From an uncultured Lachnospiraceae bacterium (GTDB lineage Bacteria; Bacillota; Clostridia; Lachnospirales; Lachnospiraceae), in contig CABSEG010000004.1 in assembly GCA_902476645.1 (NCBI GenBank), positions 1-64,000 of the forward strand: a stretch of DNA of 64,000 nt. Direction: 5' to 3'. The position numbers were made by a program, and so were the translations under genes. Each line of letters begins with the position of its first letter. The first letter of the stretch is position 1. Of this stretch, positions 47,447 through 58,800 are shown in pieces. The notes beneath the pieces are model-generated. The model was not told where the DNA came from. It did no database searches and was given only the letters and a program-made list of their open reading frames with translations.

Positions 47447-47733
47447 AGAAACTCCTTTGTAATGTAATAGCAATGGGCAATACCAGTATTGTCATTGCCT
47501 ATTCAATCTGCTGGGTGTTTTACACAAACGCCCAAGGGTTCAACCTGCATGAAACGAATGTTGCGAATGAGGGGATGGTTGGTTGACTTGCTTACGGAAG
47601 TAAAGTCCTGGGAGGTGAAGGCCAGATCTATCGCACCATTCATTCTAACAGCTTAGGCAACAAGATGGGTAATCCCATACTGGCTGTAAGGGATATTAAC
47701 CATAAATATATTGTAGTAGAAGGTGATTCAATT
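47447..47733 (-). other. Non-coding end of the IS110 remnant, possible bridge-RNA relic
   Basis: These 290 bases lie upstream of the transposase start, where IS110 elements encode their bridge RNA. A GGCAATG/CATTGCC inverted repeat lies at about 47474-47500, and several shorter hairpins follow. The right boundary with the original cas2 upstream region cannot be fixed by eye. IS110 ends have no terminal inverted repeats. Confidence 0.45.
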
Positions 47734-48024
47734 ATGATGGTTATAATCAGCTATGATGTAAGTACTGCAAGTTCGTCAGGCAGAACTCGACTGAGAAAAG
47801 TAGCAAAAGAGTGTCAAAATCATGCTCAAAGAGTTCAAAATTCAGTCTTTGAGGCTGATCTTGATTATTCTGCCTTTTTGCGTTTAAAAGATAAGCTATT
47901 AAAATTAATTGATCCAGATTGTGATAGCTTAAGATTTTATTATTTAGGAAATAATTGGGAAAAAAGAATTGAACATATAGGTGCAAAGAAAACATACAAT
48001 CCAGAAGGTGTAATAATTATATAA
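47734..48024 (+). CDS. cas2: Cas2 (type I-C)
   Basis: 96-residue ferredoxin-fold protein that forms the Cas1-Cas2 integration complex. The sequence MMVIISYDVSTASSSGRTRLRKVAKECQNHAQRVQNSVFE has the conserved Asp of the first strand and is complete. ATG 47734 has GAAGGTGA about 9 nt upstream. It is cut off from the cas operon by the IS110 remnant, so its transcription must come from read-through or a promoter within the relic. Confidence 0.93.
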   Translation: MMVIISYDVSTASSSGRTRLRKVAKECQNHAQRVQNSVFEADLDYSAFLRLKDKLLKLIDPDCDSLRFYYLGNNWEKRIEHIGAKKTYNPEGVIII

Positions 48025-48178
48025 ATAATGTTGGCGAAGGTTCGGTGTTGGACAAGTGGGCGGGAGGTTCGCCTAAAAATAGTTGCAATTTTGTCATAAT
48101 AAAGTAAAATATTTAATGTTTATTTAGTCCGTTCCTAAATGTGGGATATGTGGCTGCTGTTTTCTACTAAATATAGCA
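48025..48178 (+). promoter_or_regulatory. CRISPR leader with promoter
   Basis: AT-rich leader between cas2 and the first repeat. TTGCAA (48083-48088), a 16-bp spacer and TAAAAT (48105-48110) form a plausible promoter directing transcription through the array on the plus strand. The leader side also identifies the newest spacers as those near 48212. Confidence 0.7.
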
Positions 48179-51100
48179 GTCACGTCCCGCGAGGGACGTG
48201 TGAGTAGAAATTGTACAGTTCATAGTCTGGGTATATGTGTTCAAGTCACGTCCCGCGAGGGACGTGTGAGTAGAAATATTCTCTCCCCAATTTCTTTTAC
48301 CACGTCAACCGGTCACGTCCCGCGAGGGACGTGTGAGTAGAAATGCAGCATCCGCATGTAGGTGTAGTTTTCGTGTACCGTCACGTCCCGCGAGGGACGT
48401 GTGAGTAGAAATGTTTACATATACTATATTATCACAGTATATACACGTCACGTCCCGCGAGGGACGTGTGAGTAGAAATCTGTCTGACAATATTTCTTCA
48501 GCTGGCCCCGATCGTCACGTCCCGCGAGGGACGTGTGAGTAGAAATTCTCATGGCGGCATTCCGCAAGGGCAAAATGTCTGGTCACGTCCCGCGAGGGAC
48601 GTGTGAGTAGAAATTAACTACATTTAAGAGAGCAGAAATAATCATTCTTGTCACGTCCCGCGAGGGACGTGTGAGTAGAAATGCCCTGTACGACAGTCCC
48701 ATCAATTGACAAATCCGTCACGTCCCGCGAGGGACGTGTGAGTAGAAATGCATTCTTGTTACGAATACGCAAATTGATGGGTTGGTCACGTCCCGCGAGG
48801 GACGTGTGAGTAGAAATAGCCCCCTCATCATCCATCCATCAATCCACCCCAGTCACGTCCCGCGAGGGACGTGTGAGTAGAAATAGTGTATTAACTGATG
48901 AACCCGATAAGTATTCTAGTCACGTCCCGCGAGGGACGTGTGAGTAGAAATTCTGCTAAAATGAAACAAAGTAAGAAAGACCCTGGTCACGTCCCGCGAG
49001 GGACGTGTGAGTAGAAATATCAATGAAATAAAGCACACCCTCTATACCATTTGTCACGTCCCGCGAGGGACGTGTGAGTAGAAATACACATAACCCAATC
49101 GGATTCATCCAATTAGATTCGTCACGTCCCGCGAGGGACGTGTGAGTAGAAATATGTATTTTATTATGGGTCGGATTTATCGATTGAGTCACGTCCCGCG
49201 AGGGACGTGTGAGTAGAAATGATTATGATGGTGTAATTAATCCATCATCTGGGGTCACGTCCCGCGAGGGACGTGTGAGTAGAAATCTTTTAGTAAATCT
49301 TATGGCGTTGCGTTAAATGTGTCACGTCCCGCGAGGGACGTGTGAGTAGAAATAGGTGGTTCAGGAAGCTGTTCCGTTTGCGGTGGCGGTCACGTCCCGC
49401 GAGGGACGTGTGAGTAGAAATACGCTGACAGAGCAATAAAAACGCCCCAACCATGTCACGTCCCGCGAGGGACGTGTGAGTAGAAATTTTAAGCTGCCTG
49501 TATTTCCAACCGATTGTTTCAAACGTCACGTCCCGCGAGGGACGTGTGAGTAGAAATATGAGTTATAATATTAAAATTAAACATTACAAGCGTCACGTCC
49601 CGCGAGGGACGTGTGAGTAGAAATCTTTAATTCCTTCCGCCGTTCCTTTGGGCAGCATGTCACGTCCCGCGAGGGACGTGTGAGTAGAAATTCGTCTACT
49701 ACGTTTTTCGTATCCAATTTGATTGTCACGTCCCGCGAGGGACGTGTGAGTAGAAATGATTATCATGATAAGGCTGTGTTGCGCTGTGATTGTCACGTCC
49801 CGCGAGGGACGTGTGAGTAGAAATTTGGTACTCCAGCCTGTTCCATAACCCAGGAAACGTCACGTCCCGCGAGGGACGTGTGAGTAGAAATAGTATTCGT
49901 GACAAGGATGCAAGCAGGATAGTAGGGTCACGTCCCGCGAGGGACGTGTGAGTAGAAATCGCTTTCACCTTCGACCGTTACCGTATCAATACGTCACGTC
50001 CCGCGAGGGACGTGTGAGTAGAAATAATTGCCCCAGATCAAGACACCAGTTTTCAAACGTCACGTCCCGCGAGGGACGTGTGAGTAGAAATTTTTAGAGG
50101 GAGGACTTACCTATAATACAGATCAGTCACGTCCCGCGAGGGACGTGTGAGTAGAAATAATTTTCACCCCAAAAATGGCCCAAAAATCACCGTCACGTCC
50201 CGCGAGGGACGTGTGAGTAGAAATCTAACATTTCGTTATCTTCCAATTTTGTCACCTGTCACGTCCCGCGAGGGACGTGTGAGTAGAAATTGGAAGCCCG
50301 TAACGATTCTTTGCGTCCCAGCAGTCACGTCCCGCGAGGGACGTGTGAGTAGAAATTCCTACGACCATAGAAGGATACAAGGTAATCAAAGTCACGTCCC
50401 GCGAGGGACGTGTGAGTAGAAATATTTTGCGCGTCGAGGGTTTCTCCGTGAAGCGCCGTCACGTCCCGCGAGGGACGTGTGAGTAGAAATTTTTCGATAG
50501 TTGCGAAATTGCGTATTGACAGTTGTCACGTCCCGCGAGGGACGTGTGAGTAGAAATTCCTACAGGATATTTAAATTTTTTCATCACAAAGTCACGTCCC
50601 GCGAGGGACGTGTGAGTAGAAATATCACTATTAGTATATACTTTCGGCTTTCCTACGTCACGTCCCGCGAGGGACGTGTGAGTAGAAATTTTCTAGACTA
50701 CGGATATAAATCCTCTGACATCAAGTCACGTCCCGCGAGGGACGTGTGAGTAGAAATTGGATACGGAAACGATTGGGCTTGATGGCGAAATGTCACGTCC
50801 CGCGAGGGACGTGTGAGTAGAAATTAATTGCTTCATTCTCCGTCATGGTTATCGCCCGTCACGTCCCGCGAGGGACGTGTGAGTAGAAATTTTATCGCCG
50901 TATCACGGAATCCGGGGTTACAAGTCACGTCCCGCGAGGGACGTGTGAGTAGAAATTTTTTGTGTACGTGACACAAACATTTTCCGAGGCGTCACGTCCC
51001 GCGAGGGACGTGTGAGTAGAAATTCAATCGACATTCCCCGGATACTATTCCGGTGCCGGTCACGTCCCGCGAGGGACGTGTGAGTAGAAATTTCCAGGCC

Positions 51101-52302
51101 CATAACTGCCCCCATCATGAGGCCGGTCACGTCCCGCGAGGGACGTGTGAGTAGAAATCCGGCATTGGCAGTTTTGCTGTCTAGCTGGCTGGTCACGTCC
51201 CGCGAGGGACGTGTGAGTAGAAATTTTCCGGGATGGGAAAAGACGCGGAGGACGAAGTGTCACGTCCCGCGAGGGACGTGTGAGTAGAAATCAAACAATT
51301 GTTTCCACCTCCTCGTCCCCCAGGTGTCACGTCCCGCGAGGGACGTGTGAGTAGAAATTTACATCCGCGATAATGCAATTTAGCCTTTCCCCGTCACGTC
51401 CCGCGAGGGACGTGTGAGTAGAAATGCAGGGGTAGGAGGGTTCCCAAAAATTTTTTTTGTCACGTCCCGCGAGGGACGTGTGAGTAGAAATAATACTCGT
51501 ACTAACTATCTGTCTGTCGGTCATGGTCACGTCCCGCGAGGGACGTGTGAGTAGAAATGCCACCCCCATCGAAACCGATCTGCTCGCTGAAGGTCACGTC
51601 CCGCGAGGGACGTGTGAGTAGAAATGCGCTAGATACTTCGTGCCGCCGAATATATTTTGTCACGTCCCGCGAGGGACGTGTGAGTAGAAATATAAATATT
51701 CTCCTACATTATCAGAAATAGCCGAAGGTCACGTCCCGCGAGGGACGTGTGAGTAGAAATCTGATCGCGATGAAGGAAGACGGGAAACTCTATTTGTCAC
51801 GTCCCGCGAGGGACGTGTGAGTAGAAATTTAAATATTAATGAAAATAAAGGCTATGAGACGTTAAGTCACGTCCCGCGAGGGACGTGTGAGTAGAAATAA
51901 ACCGTCATGGTGGTTGCAAATGTTTTTGTCAAGGTCACGTCCCGCGAGGGACGTGTGAGTAGAAATTATTAGAGGAGTTAAAAAAGAAAATGGTTGTCAC
52001 TGTCACGTCCCGCGAGGGACGTGTGAGTAGAAATCGAAAAGGATATAGAAATCAGAGCCATCGCTTTGTCACGTCCCGCGAGGGACGTGTGAGTAGAAAT
52101 GGAAAGAATATCCCCACCAAGACCAAAATTTTTTGGTCACGTCCCGCGAGGGACGTGTGAGTAGAAATACTATAAGGTGAGTAGCGCATGACGCCGTGTC
52201 TTGTCACGTCCCGCGAGGGACGTGTGAGTAGAAATATCAGATCATTAGTTAGACTATTATCTGCCATAAGTCACGTCCCGCGAGGGACGTGTGAGTAGAA
52301 AT
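48179..52302 (+). CRISPR. Type I-C CRISPR array, 62 repeats and 61 spacers
   Basis: A 33-nt repeat begins GTCACGTCCCGCGAGGGACG and ends TGTGAGTAGAAAT, recurring every 66-70 nt. I counted 62 copies from 48179 to 52270, leaving 61 spacers of about 33-37 nt. CGTCCC/GGGACG gives the hairpin cut by Cas5c, and the GTAGAAAT end would form the 5' handle. I saw no variant repeat, not even the last one. Minus-strand reading frames with a repeated ISTHTSLAGRD peptide are artefacts of the repeat. Confidence 0.99.
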
Positions 52303-52700
52303 TTAATATTGTCAATATTAGTTGACCATTTTTTCAAAGATATCACGAAATATGCTTATAAATACTAATCTAAAAATGAGCCATTTTTATTCTAAACGCT
52401 AACTTGAAAGTGAGCCACGTAAAAATTACTCTGAATAAAAGTCTTTTTATTTGGAGGGAAATAAGCAATTTGGTGGTATGTCAAGAGATAGTATCAACAG
52501 GTCCTTAATAATACGTCATCGATTTCGCAAATAATGTAGGAAATGTGGAAAGTATAATACAGCATTCAGTTATATAGAAAAATAAAGGGTATTATGATAA
52601 AATTTAAAATATATGTTTAGGGAGAAGATCGTTCAGGAAAATAATTATAAGTGAGTTGATATTTTTTAACCGAAAGATGATGCTGGATTAAGGTGGTAAG
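52303..52700. repeat. IS21-like terminal repeats in the gap after the array
   Basis: CTAATCTAAAAATGAGCCA (52365-52383) and CTAACTTGAAAGTGAGCCA (52399-52417) are two direct repeats 34 bp apart. Such AAAATGAGCCA-type repeats are found at the ends of IS21-like elements. No istA or istB coding sequence follows, so this is probably an end left behind by an IS. The rest of the gap is AT-rich and I see no gene in it. Confidence 0.5.
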
Positions 52701-52701
52701 T

Positions 52702-54285
52702 ATGTTTAAGATAACAGAAGGTGACATTAAAAAGCAAATATACGGAGACGAAAGTTATCTGTCAAATTGGCCAATGCTTTACATATTAGAAAATGGAAAA
52801 CAAGCATATATCGGGCAATCAAATCATGTGATAAATCGTATGTCTCAACATTATCATTCTATAGATAAGCGTATTTTTAATAAAGTACATTTTATCTATT
52901 CTTCGAAATTTAATCAATCAGTTACGTTCGATTATGAAGCGAAACTCATTCAGTATATTGTTGCGGATGAACTATATGAGGTTCGCAATAAAAATGCTGG
53001 GATGGCTGATAAAGAATATTACGGAAAAAAAGAATATGATGAAAAATTCCATGTTTTGTGGCGAACTCTGCAGAAGTCAAAATTAGTTAGGCATTCTTTG
53101 GAAGAACTTGAAAATTCTGATTTGTTTAAATATTCACCTTTCAAAGAGTTGAATAACGATCAGAGAGCAGCGGTGGAAAAAATTATGGAATTTTTAAAAA
53201 AGGAAGATAATCAAACAATCGTTGTAAATGGAATGCCTGGAAGTGGAAAGACAATTGTTGCAATTTTTTTAATGAAATATCTGAAAGACAGTGAAGAATT
53301 CAGAGAAAAGAAAATTGGTTTTGTAGTGCCTCAAACTTCATTAAGAAAAACATTGAAAGGGATTTTTAAAAGCATTTATGGATTAAAAGCATCAGATATC
53401 TTATCTCCATCGGATGTAACAAAACAGTATTACGATATATTGCTTGTGGATGAAGTACACAGGCTTCATCAATATAAGAATATTTCATATATGGGTCCCT
53501 TTAAGGCATGTTGTGAGCGCATAGGTTTAACTACAGAAAGTGACGAATTAGACTGGATTCTGCACCAATGCGAATGTCCTATACTATTTTATGACGAAAT
53601 GCAGGTGGTAGGCCCATCGGGAATTGATGTACAAAGATTTCGCAGGAAGATGAAGAAAGACCAATCAAAACGTATTTTAACGTATTTTAATCTCCTTACC
53701 CAAATGAGAGTAAGAGGTGGAAACGACTATATTTCCTACGTCAGAGAATTATTATCTGGAACTGTGAAAGAGAAGAAGAAGTTCTCTAATTATGATTTGA
53801 TCATTGTGACAGATTTTAAGAAATTTAATCAGATAATGTATCGAAAAGAAAAAGAAGTTCAGCTCGTAAGAATGGCGGCGGGATATGCATGGGATTGGAT
53901 CAGTAAAAAAAATAAATCATTATACGATATTGAAATTCAAGGAATTAAAAAACAATGGAACCATTGTACAGAGGGATGGGTTCTTTCTAAAGAAGCAATA
54001 GATGAAGTTGGCTGTATACATTCTACTCAGGGATACGATTTGAATTATGGCTTTATAATTATGGGGAATGAAATAGGCTATGATACAGATAAAAAACGTA
54101 TCATCATTCGACCACAAGAGTATTTTGATCAAAACGGTAAAAAAACAGCAGATTATGGAGAACTGTTAGAGTATATTCAGCATATTTATTATGTACTGAT
54201 GACTAGAGGAATTCAAGGCACATATCTTTATATATGTGATCCTGATTTGAAAGAATATTTTTCGCAGTATATAGATGTACAGTAA
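52702..54285 (+). CDS. GIY-YIG nuclease fused to a DUF2075 helicase
   Basis: 527 residues. The N-terminus has a GIY-YIG-type motif (LYILENGKQAYIGQS, about 26-40) with a following Arg in NRMSQH. After about residue 150 comes a superfamily I-like ATPase: Walker A GMPGSGKT (177-184), Walker B LLVDEVH (Asp250-Glu251), and later helicase-like QMRVRGGNDY and STQGYDLNYGFIIMG. This DUF2075 (Schlafen-helicase-like) architecture is common in defence islands. It probably cuts and unwinds foreign nucleic acid. I chose ATG 52702 with AAGGTGG upstream; a GTG at 52693 would add three residues. Confidence 0.82.
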   Translation: MFKITEGDIKKQIYGDESYLSNWPMLYILENGKQAYIGQSNHVINRMSQHYHSIDKRIFNKVHFIYSSKFNQSVTFDYEAKLIQYIVADELYEVRNKNAGMADKEYYGKKEYDEKFHVLWRTLQKSKLVRHSLEELENSDLFKYSPFKELNNDQRAAVEKIMEFLKKEDNQTIVVNGMPGSGKTIVAIFLMKYLKDSEEFREKKIGFVVPQTSLRKTLKGIFKSIYGLKASDILSPSDVTKQYYDILLVDEVHRLHQYKNISYMGPFKACCERIGLTTESDELDWILHQCECPILFYDEMQVVGPSGIDVQRFRRKMKKDQSKRILTYFNLLTQMRVRGGNDYISYVRELLSGTVKEKKKFSNYDLIIVTDFKKFNQIMYRKEKEVQLVRMAAGYAWDWISKKNKSLYDIEIQGIKKQWNHCTEGWVLSKEAIDEVGCIHSTQGYDLNYGFIIMGNEIGYDTDKKRIIIRPQEYFDQNGKKTADYGELLEYIQHIYYVLMTRGIQGTYLYICDPDLKEYFSQYIDVQ

Positions 54286-54303
54286 GAAAAAGAGGAGGTC
54301 TAT

Positions 54304-54642
54304 ATGAAACAGGAAACAATAGATGAAGTATTGAAGTTTAGAGACGACAGGAACTGGAAACAGTTTCATAACCCGAAAGATCTGGCAATTTCCATCAGTC
54401 TGGAGGCGGCGGAACTGTTGGAAGTCTTTCAGTGGAGTGCAGATGATGTCTGGTGTGAGGAGAAAAAAGACAAGGTTAGGGAAGAACTGGCAGACATACT
54501 GAATTACTGTATTTTAATGGCAGATACCTGCGGATTGGACCTAGATGAGATCATCCAAGAAAAGGTGAAGAAGAATGCTAAAAAGTATCCGGTAGAAAAA
54601 GCATACGGACACAAAGAAAAATATACTGAGCTGGGAAAATAA
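54304..54642 (+). CDS. MazG-like nucleotide pyrophosphohydrolase
   Basis: 112-residue all-alpha NTP pyrophosphohydrolase of the MazG/RS21-C6 group. The metal-binding pattern is complete: E34xxE37 in SLEAAELLEVFQW and E61xxD64 in EELADILNY. The family cleaves (d)NTPs to NMPs and pyrophosphate, often as house-cleaning or defence by nucleotide depletion. It lies 18 nt after the helicase and 1 nt before the HNH relic, so all three may have been one operon. AGAGGAGG precedes the ATG. Confidence 0.88.
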   Translation: MKQETIDEVLKFRDDRNWKQFHNPKDLAISISLEAAELLEVFQWSADDVWCEEKKDKVREELADILNYCILMADTCGLDLDEIIQEKVKKNAKKYPVEKAYGHKEKYTELGK

Positions 54643-54643
54643 C

Positions 54644-55697
54644 ATGCAGCTACCACATTCTGATATATTGGATATTGCCCATTTCTCCAGATTGTTTGAT
54701 AACAAAAGCGAGTGTTATAAATTGTTCTGGTTTCAGGCGATTGCACGGAAGATAAAGGAAGGACAGCAAACAATTACATTTGAAGTATTAATTGATGAAA
54801 TGATTGCAGACGCCTGGTATATGGTTATGGAGTACCGATTGAATCTCGTACCTAATGATGCGCTGGAACGGGTGGTTCACCGGCTGGGTGAAATCAGTAA
54901 CATGAAATCCTGTGAGAAGAAAGAGGTTGTTCTGAAATATCTGGAAGCCTGTAAGGATAAGGAAGTCATTAGCATGAAGCGGACTTTAACTCAAAATGTT
55001 CCGTATCGTTTACAGACACCTTTTATGGAATCCATGAAAGGGAAAGAGTGGAACAGATCCGAAAAAAATCTTGAGGAAAGAATCAATCAGGAACAAAGGC
55101 TGATATATTATTTTTTACAATTCAGTGGCCTGAACATACAAATCCAGATACAGAAAAAATGGGCAGATTATCATTGAACGGAATTATGAAATGATACATG
55201 GATGGGTGGAATGGAATCTGATTCAGTATCTTCAGAGAAGGAACCCCAGCGTCCCGGGAATCGTGGACAAGCTTTATCCGCCGAAAGAGCGGAACTTGGA
55301 AAAGGTGAAAAAGTATTGGAAAATGCTTGTTTCCATAAAATCTGTCTGCGAAATCTATGGGGATAATCCACTTAGTGAAAAGAATATTTCCATTGATCAT
55401 TTTGTACCATGGTCTTATGTGGCACATGATGAATTGTGAAATCTGACCCCTACCATCCGAAGCATCAACAGCAACAGCCTTCCGGACTGGAATAGGTATT
55501 TTCCAATGTTATGTAAAATGGAATATTTATCCTATGAATTGACATGGGAATATCCGGAAGTACATAAAGCCTTTGACAAATGTGCGAAAGAGCATCTGAA
55601 CAATCCAGAGATCAAGTATAAGCTTTATCAGAGAGGACTGTCGGAAGCGGCAGCGGACGAGACACATGCTGCTTCCAGAAACATGGATATCAGGTGA
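54644..55697 (+). pseudogene. HNH endonuclease broken by a frameshift and a stop
   Basis: Three consecutive open pieces form one protein of about 350 residues. The first (54644-55177) ends KKWADYH; skipping one T at 55174-55175 continues in frame with ERNYEMIHGWVEWNLIQYLQRRNPSVPG. This piece carries the HNH core SIDHFVPWSYVAHDEL and ends at a TGA (55437-55439) where Trp (TGG) is expected before NLTPT. The third piece runs LPDWNRYFPMLCKMEYLSYELTW to 55697. Length and motifs match HNH endonuclease-domain proteins of defence islands. It is inactive as read. Confidence 0.82.
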
Positions 55698-55860
55698 CTG
55701 CCTGAGAACCTTAAATAATCTCTGCAGGAAGATACAGAAAGTATTTTCAGAAGAAATTGTATGTTCAGATATTCAGAACTATTAGCCGACGGAACGGCAT
55801 GGCAGAATCTGATTTTTACCGTTGTTAAGTCAAGATGTTACCGAATGAGGAGCAGACTGT

Positions 55861-58800
55861 ATGTTAAAAAATGGAATATATGAACAGATAGTAAATACAA
55901 AGATTAATAGAGAATTGCAACAACTTGACTTAGAAAAATATGATATTGAATTAGAAAAGCTTTATGCAGAGGATGCGAGGCGGATCCTCACCATATACAT
56001 ATCGTATGTAATTAATCAGGCACTGCAATATTTAAGAGACAGTTTCCCCTCTTCAATGGCAAGTGAGTCACTGCTGTCTCAAATCCGTCTATGTAATGAA
56101 ATTGTTCGGGAAATTGCAGAACATACGAAGGAACCTGAGTTTGAGGATAATTTGATCCTTGAAAAAGGAGAGGTACTAACTTCACTATATGAAAAAATGA
56201 ATTCAGCAAGAAGCATCCGATCTGTGAAGGCGGTACATCCGGAGACATCAATCGTTGAAAATGCTTTATTTACTGGGTCTACAAATGAGCCAAGCATGCT
56301 TTCAGAATTGAAAAAAGAGATTCTATCATCGGATTCTATAGATCTTCTCGTATCGTTTATCAGGTGGAGTGCAATACGTCCGCTTTATACAGAGCTGAAA
56401 ACTTTTACGAAGAGGGATGGAGTGAGATTGCGTGTCATTGCGACAACATATATGCGGGCAACAGAGTATAAGGCGATTACTGCATTGGCTGAACTTCCCA
56501 ATACTGAAGTTAAGATCAATTATGAAACAAACCATGCACGCATGCATGCAAAAGCATATCTGTTTAAAAGAGACACTGGCTTTTCTACTGCATATATTGG
56601 ATCCTCAAATCTGTCTAAATCAGCATTGACCAACGGGCTGGAATGGAATGTGAAAGTAACGGAAAAGGAATCGTTTGATATTGTGAGAAAAATTTCTGTT
56701 ATGTTTGAAAGCTATTGGAATGATGCTTCCTTTGAGATCTTCGATCCGACCCAGTCGGATTGCTGTGAAAAATTACAGGGTGAATTAGCAAAAGTCTCAG
56801 GAGAAAAGGGGACGGAGAGAAAGCTTCAGGTGGATGTCCGGCCATATGCTTATCAGCAGGAAATTTTGAATAACCTGGACGCAGAAAGAGAAGTATATGG
56901 TCATTATCATAATCTGATCGAGGCGGCTACAGGTGTTGGGAAAACAATGATAGCAGCCTTTGATTATAAAAAGTTCAAGGAGAAGCATACAAGAGCTCGG
57001 TTATTATTTGTAGCCCACAGAAAAGAAATTCTTGAGCAGAGCATTCAAAAGTTTCAAGAAGTCCTGAATGATTTTAACTTTGGTGAGCTGTATGTTGATG
57101 GTCGCAAGCCATCGGATGTTGAACACTTATTTATCAGTATTCAGTCATTTAATTCGGCAAAACTTGCACAACGGACCAGTGAAGATTATTACGATTACAT
57201 TATCGTAGATGAATTTCATCATGCTGCTGCAGCGTCGTATCAGGAACTGCTCGCATACTATAAGCCAAAGATTTTACTGGGACTGACAGCCACGCCTGAC
57301 CGTTTGGATGGGAAAGATATATTGAAGTATTTTGATGGGCGTATTGCATCCAAATTATTATTGGGGGAGGCAATTGACCGGAATCTGTTAAGTCCTTTTC
57401 AATATTTTGGCGTGACGGATGAGACGGATTACAGAGGATGCAAATGGATGCGCGGCAGGTATGATGTATCCGAGTTGGAAAAAGTATATACTGCGGATAC
57501 AAGACGGTGTGCATTGATTTTAAATAGTGTGAAAAGATATGTGACGGATATTACCGCTGTAAAAGGATTGGGATTCTGTGTCAGTGTTGCCCATGCAAAT
57601 TATATGGCTAAGTATTTCAATCAGAAGGGAATTCCGTCCATTGCACTATCAGCTAAGAGCGCAGATGATGTTCGAAATAAAGCAAAAGAAAAACTCCTCA
57701 GTGGAAAGATCAATTTTATTTTCGTCGTGGATCTTTACAATGAGGGAGTTGATATTCCGGCGATTGATACGGTTTTATTCCTCAGGCCGACCGAAAGTGC
57801 AACTGTATTTTTGCAGCAGCTGGGCAGGGGATTGCGTCTCTGTCCAGGAAAAGATTGCTTAACCGTTCTCGATTTTATCGGTCACGCAAATAAGAAATAT
57901 AACTTTGCAATGAAATTTGAGGCTATAGTCGGAAAAGGACGAAAATCAATTCGAAAACAGGTAGAGAATGGTTTTAGTAATTTACCACGTGGCTGTTATA
58001 TTGAGCTTGAAAAATATGCAAAAGAGTATATTTTAGAAAATTTGAAGCAGACAGACAATAATAAAAAGGCTTTGATTGAAATGGTACGTACTTTTGAGGA
58101 AGATACCGGTCTGCCATTAAATCTGGAGAACTTCCTGACAGAATATAACATGTCTCTGTATGAATTTTATCAAAATACAGGAGCAAGATCATTATTCCGA
58201 TTTAAAAAATGGGCCGATCTGATCGAGGATGACAGAGATGTTGATGATAAAATTTATGGTATGCTGACGGGACTGTTTCATGTTAATTCGAAAAGACTGT
58301 TGGATTACTGGATTCGCTACATTAATGGGGATACATCAGCTTGTTCTGATGAAGAAAAAATAATGCGCAATATGCTGTATTACACCTTTTATAAAAAATA
58401 TCCGGGGAAATGCGGGTTTAAAGATATTGACGAAGGAATCCATTCTGTACTTTGTGAGCCTTTCGTCAGAGATGAGGTTCTACAGATACTGGAATATAAC
58501 CGCAGACATATTGGATTCGTTGCCGGAAGAAACGAGTATTCGTATGTTTGCCCGCTTGATTTATATTGCAGATATAATATAAATCAGATCATGGCGGCGT
58601 ATGGGGTGTTTACAGATACAGAGTCGCCTGAATTCCGGGAAGGTGTGAAGTACTTAGAAAATAAAAGGACGGACATTTTTCTGATCAATCTGAACAAATC
58701 TGAGAAAGATTTTTCACCATCAACAATGTATGAAGACTATGCAATCAACGATACACTGTTCCATTGGCAAAGCCAGAGCCGGGACAGAGAAAGCAGCGCC

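Noticed and set aside
48305..52267. Many open frames with repeated ISTHTSLAGRD, FLLTRPSRDVT or VTSREGRVSRN peptides
   Set aside because: They are translations of the CRISPR repeat, not proteins.
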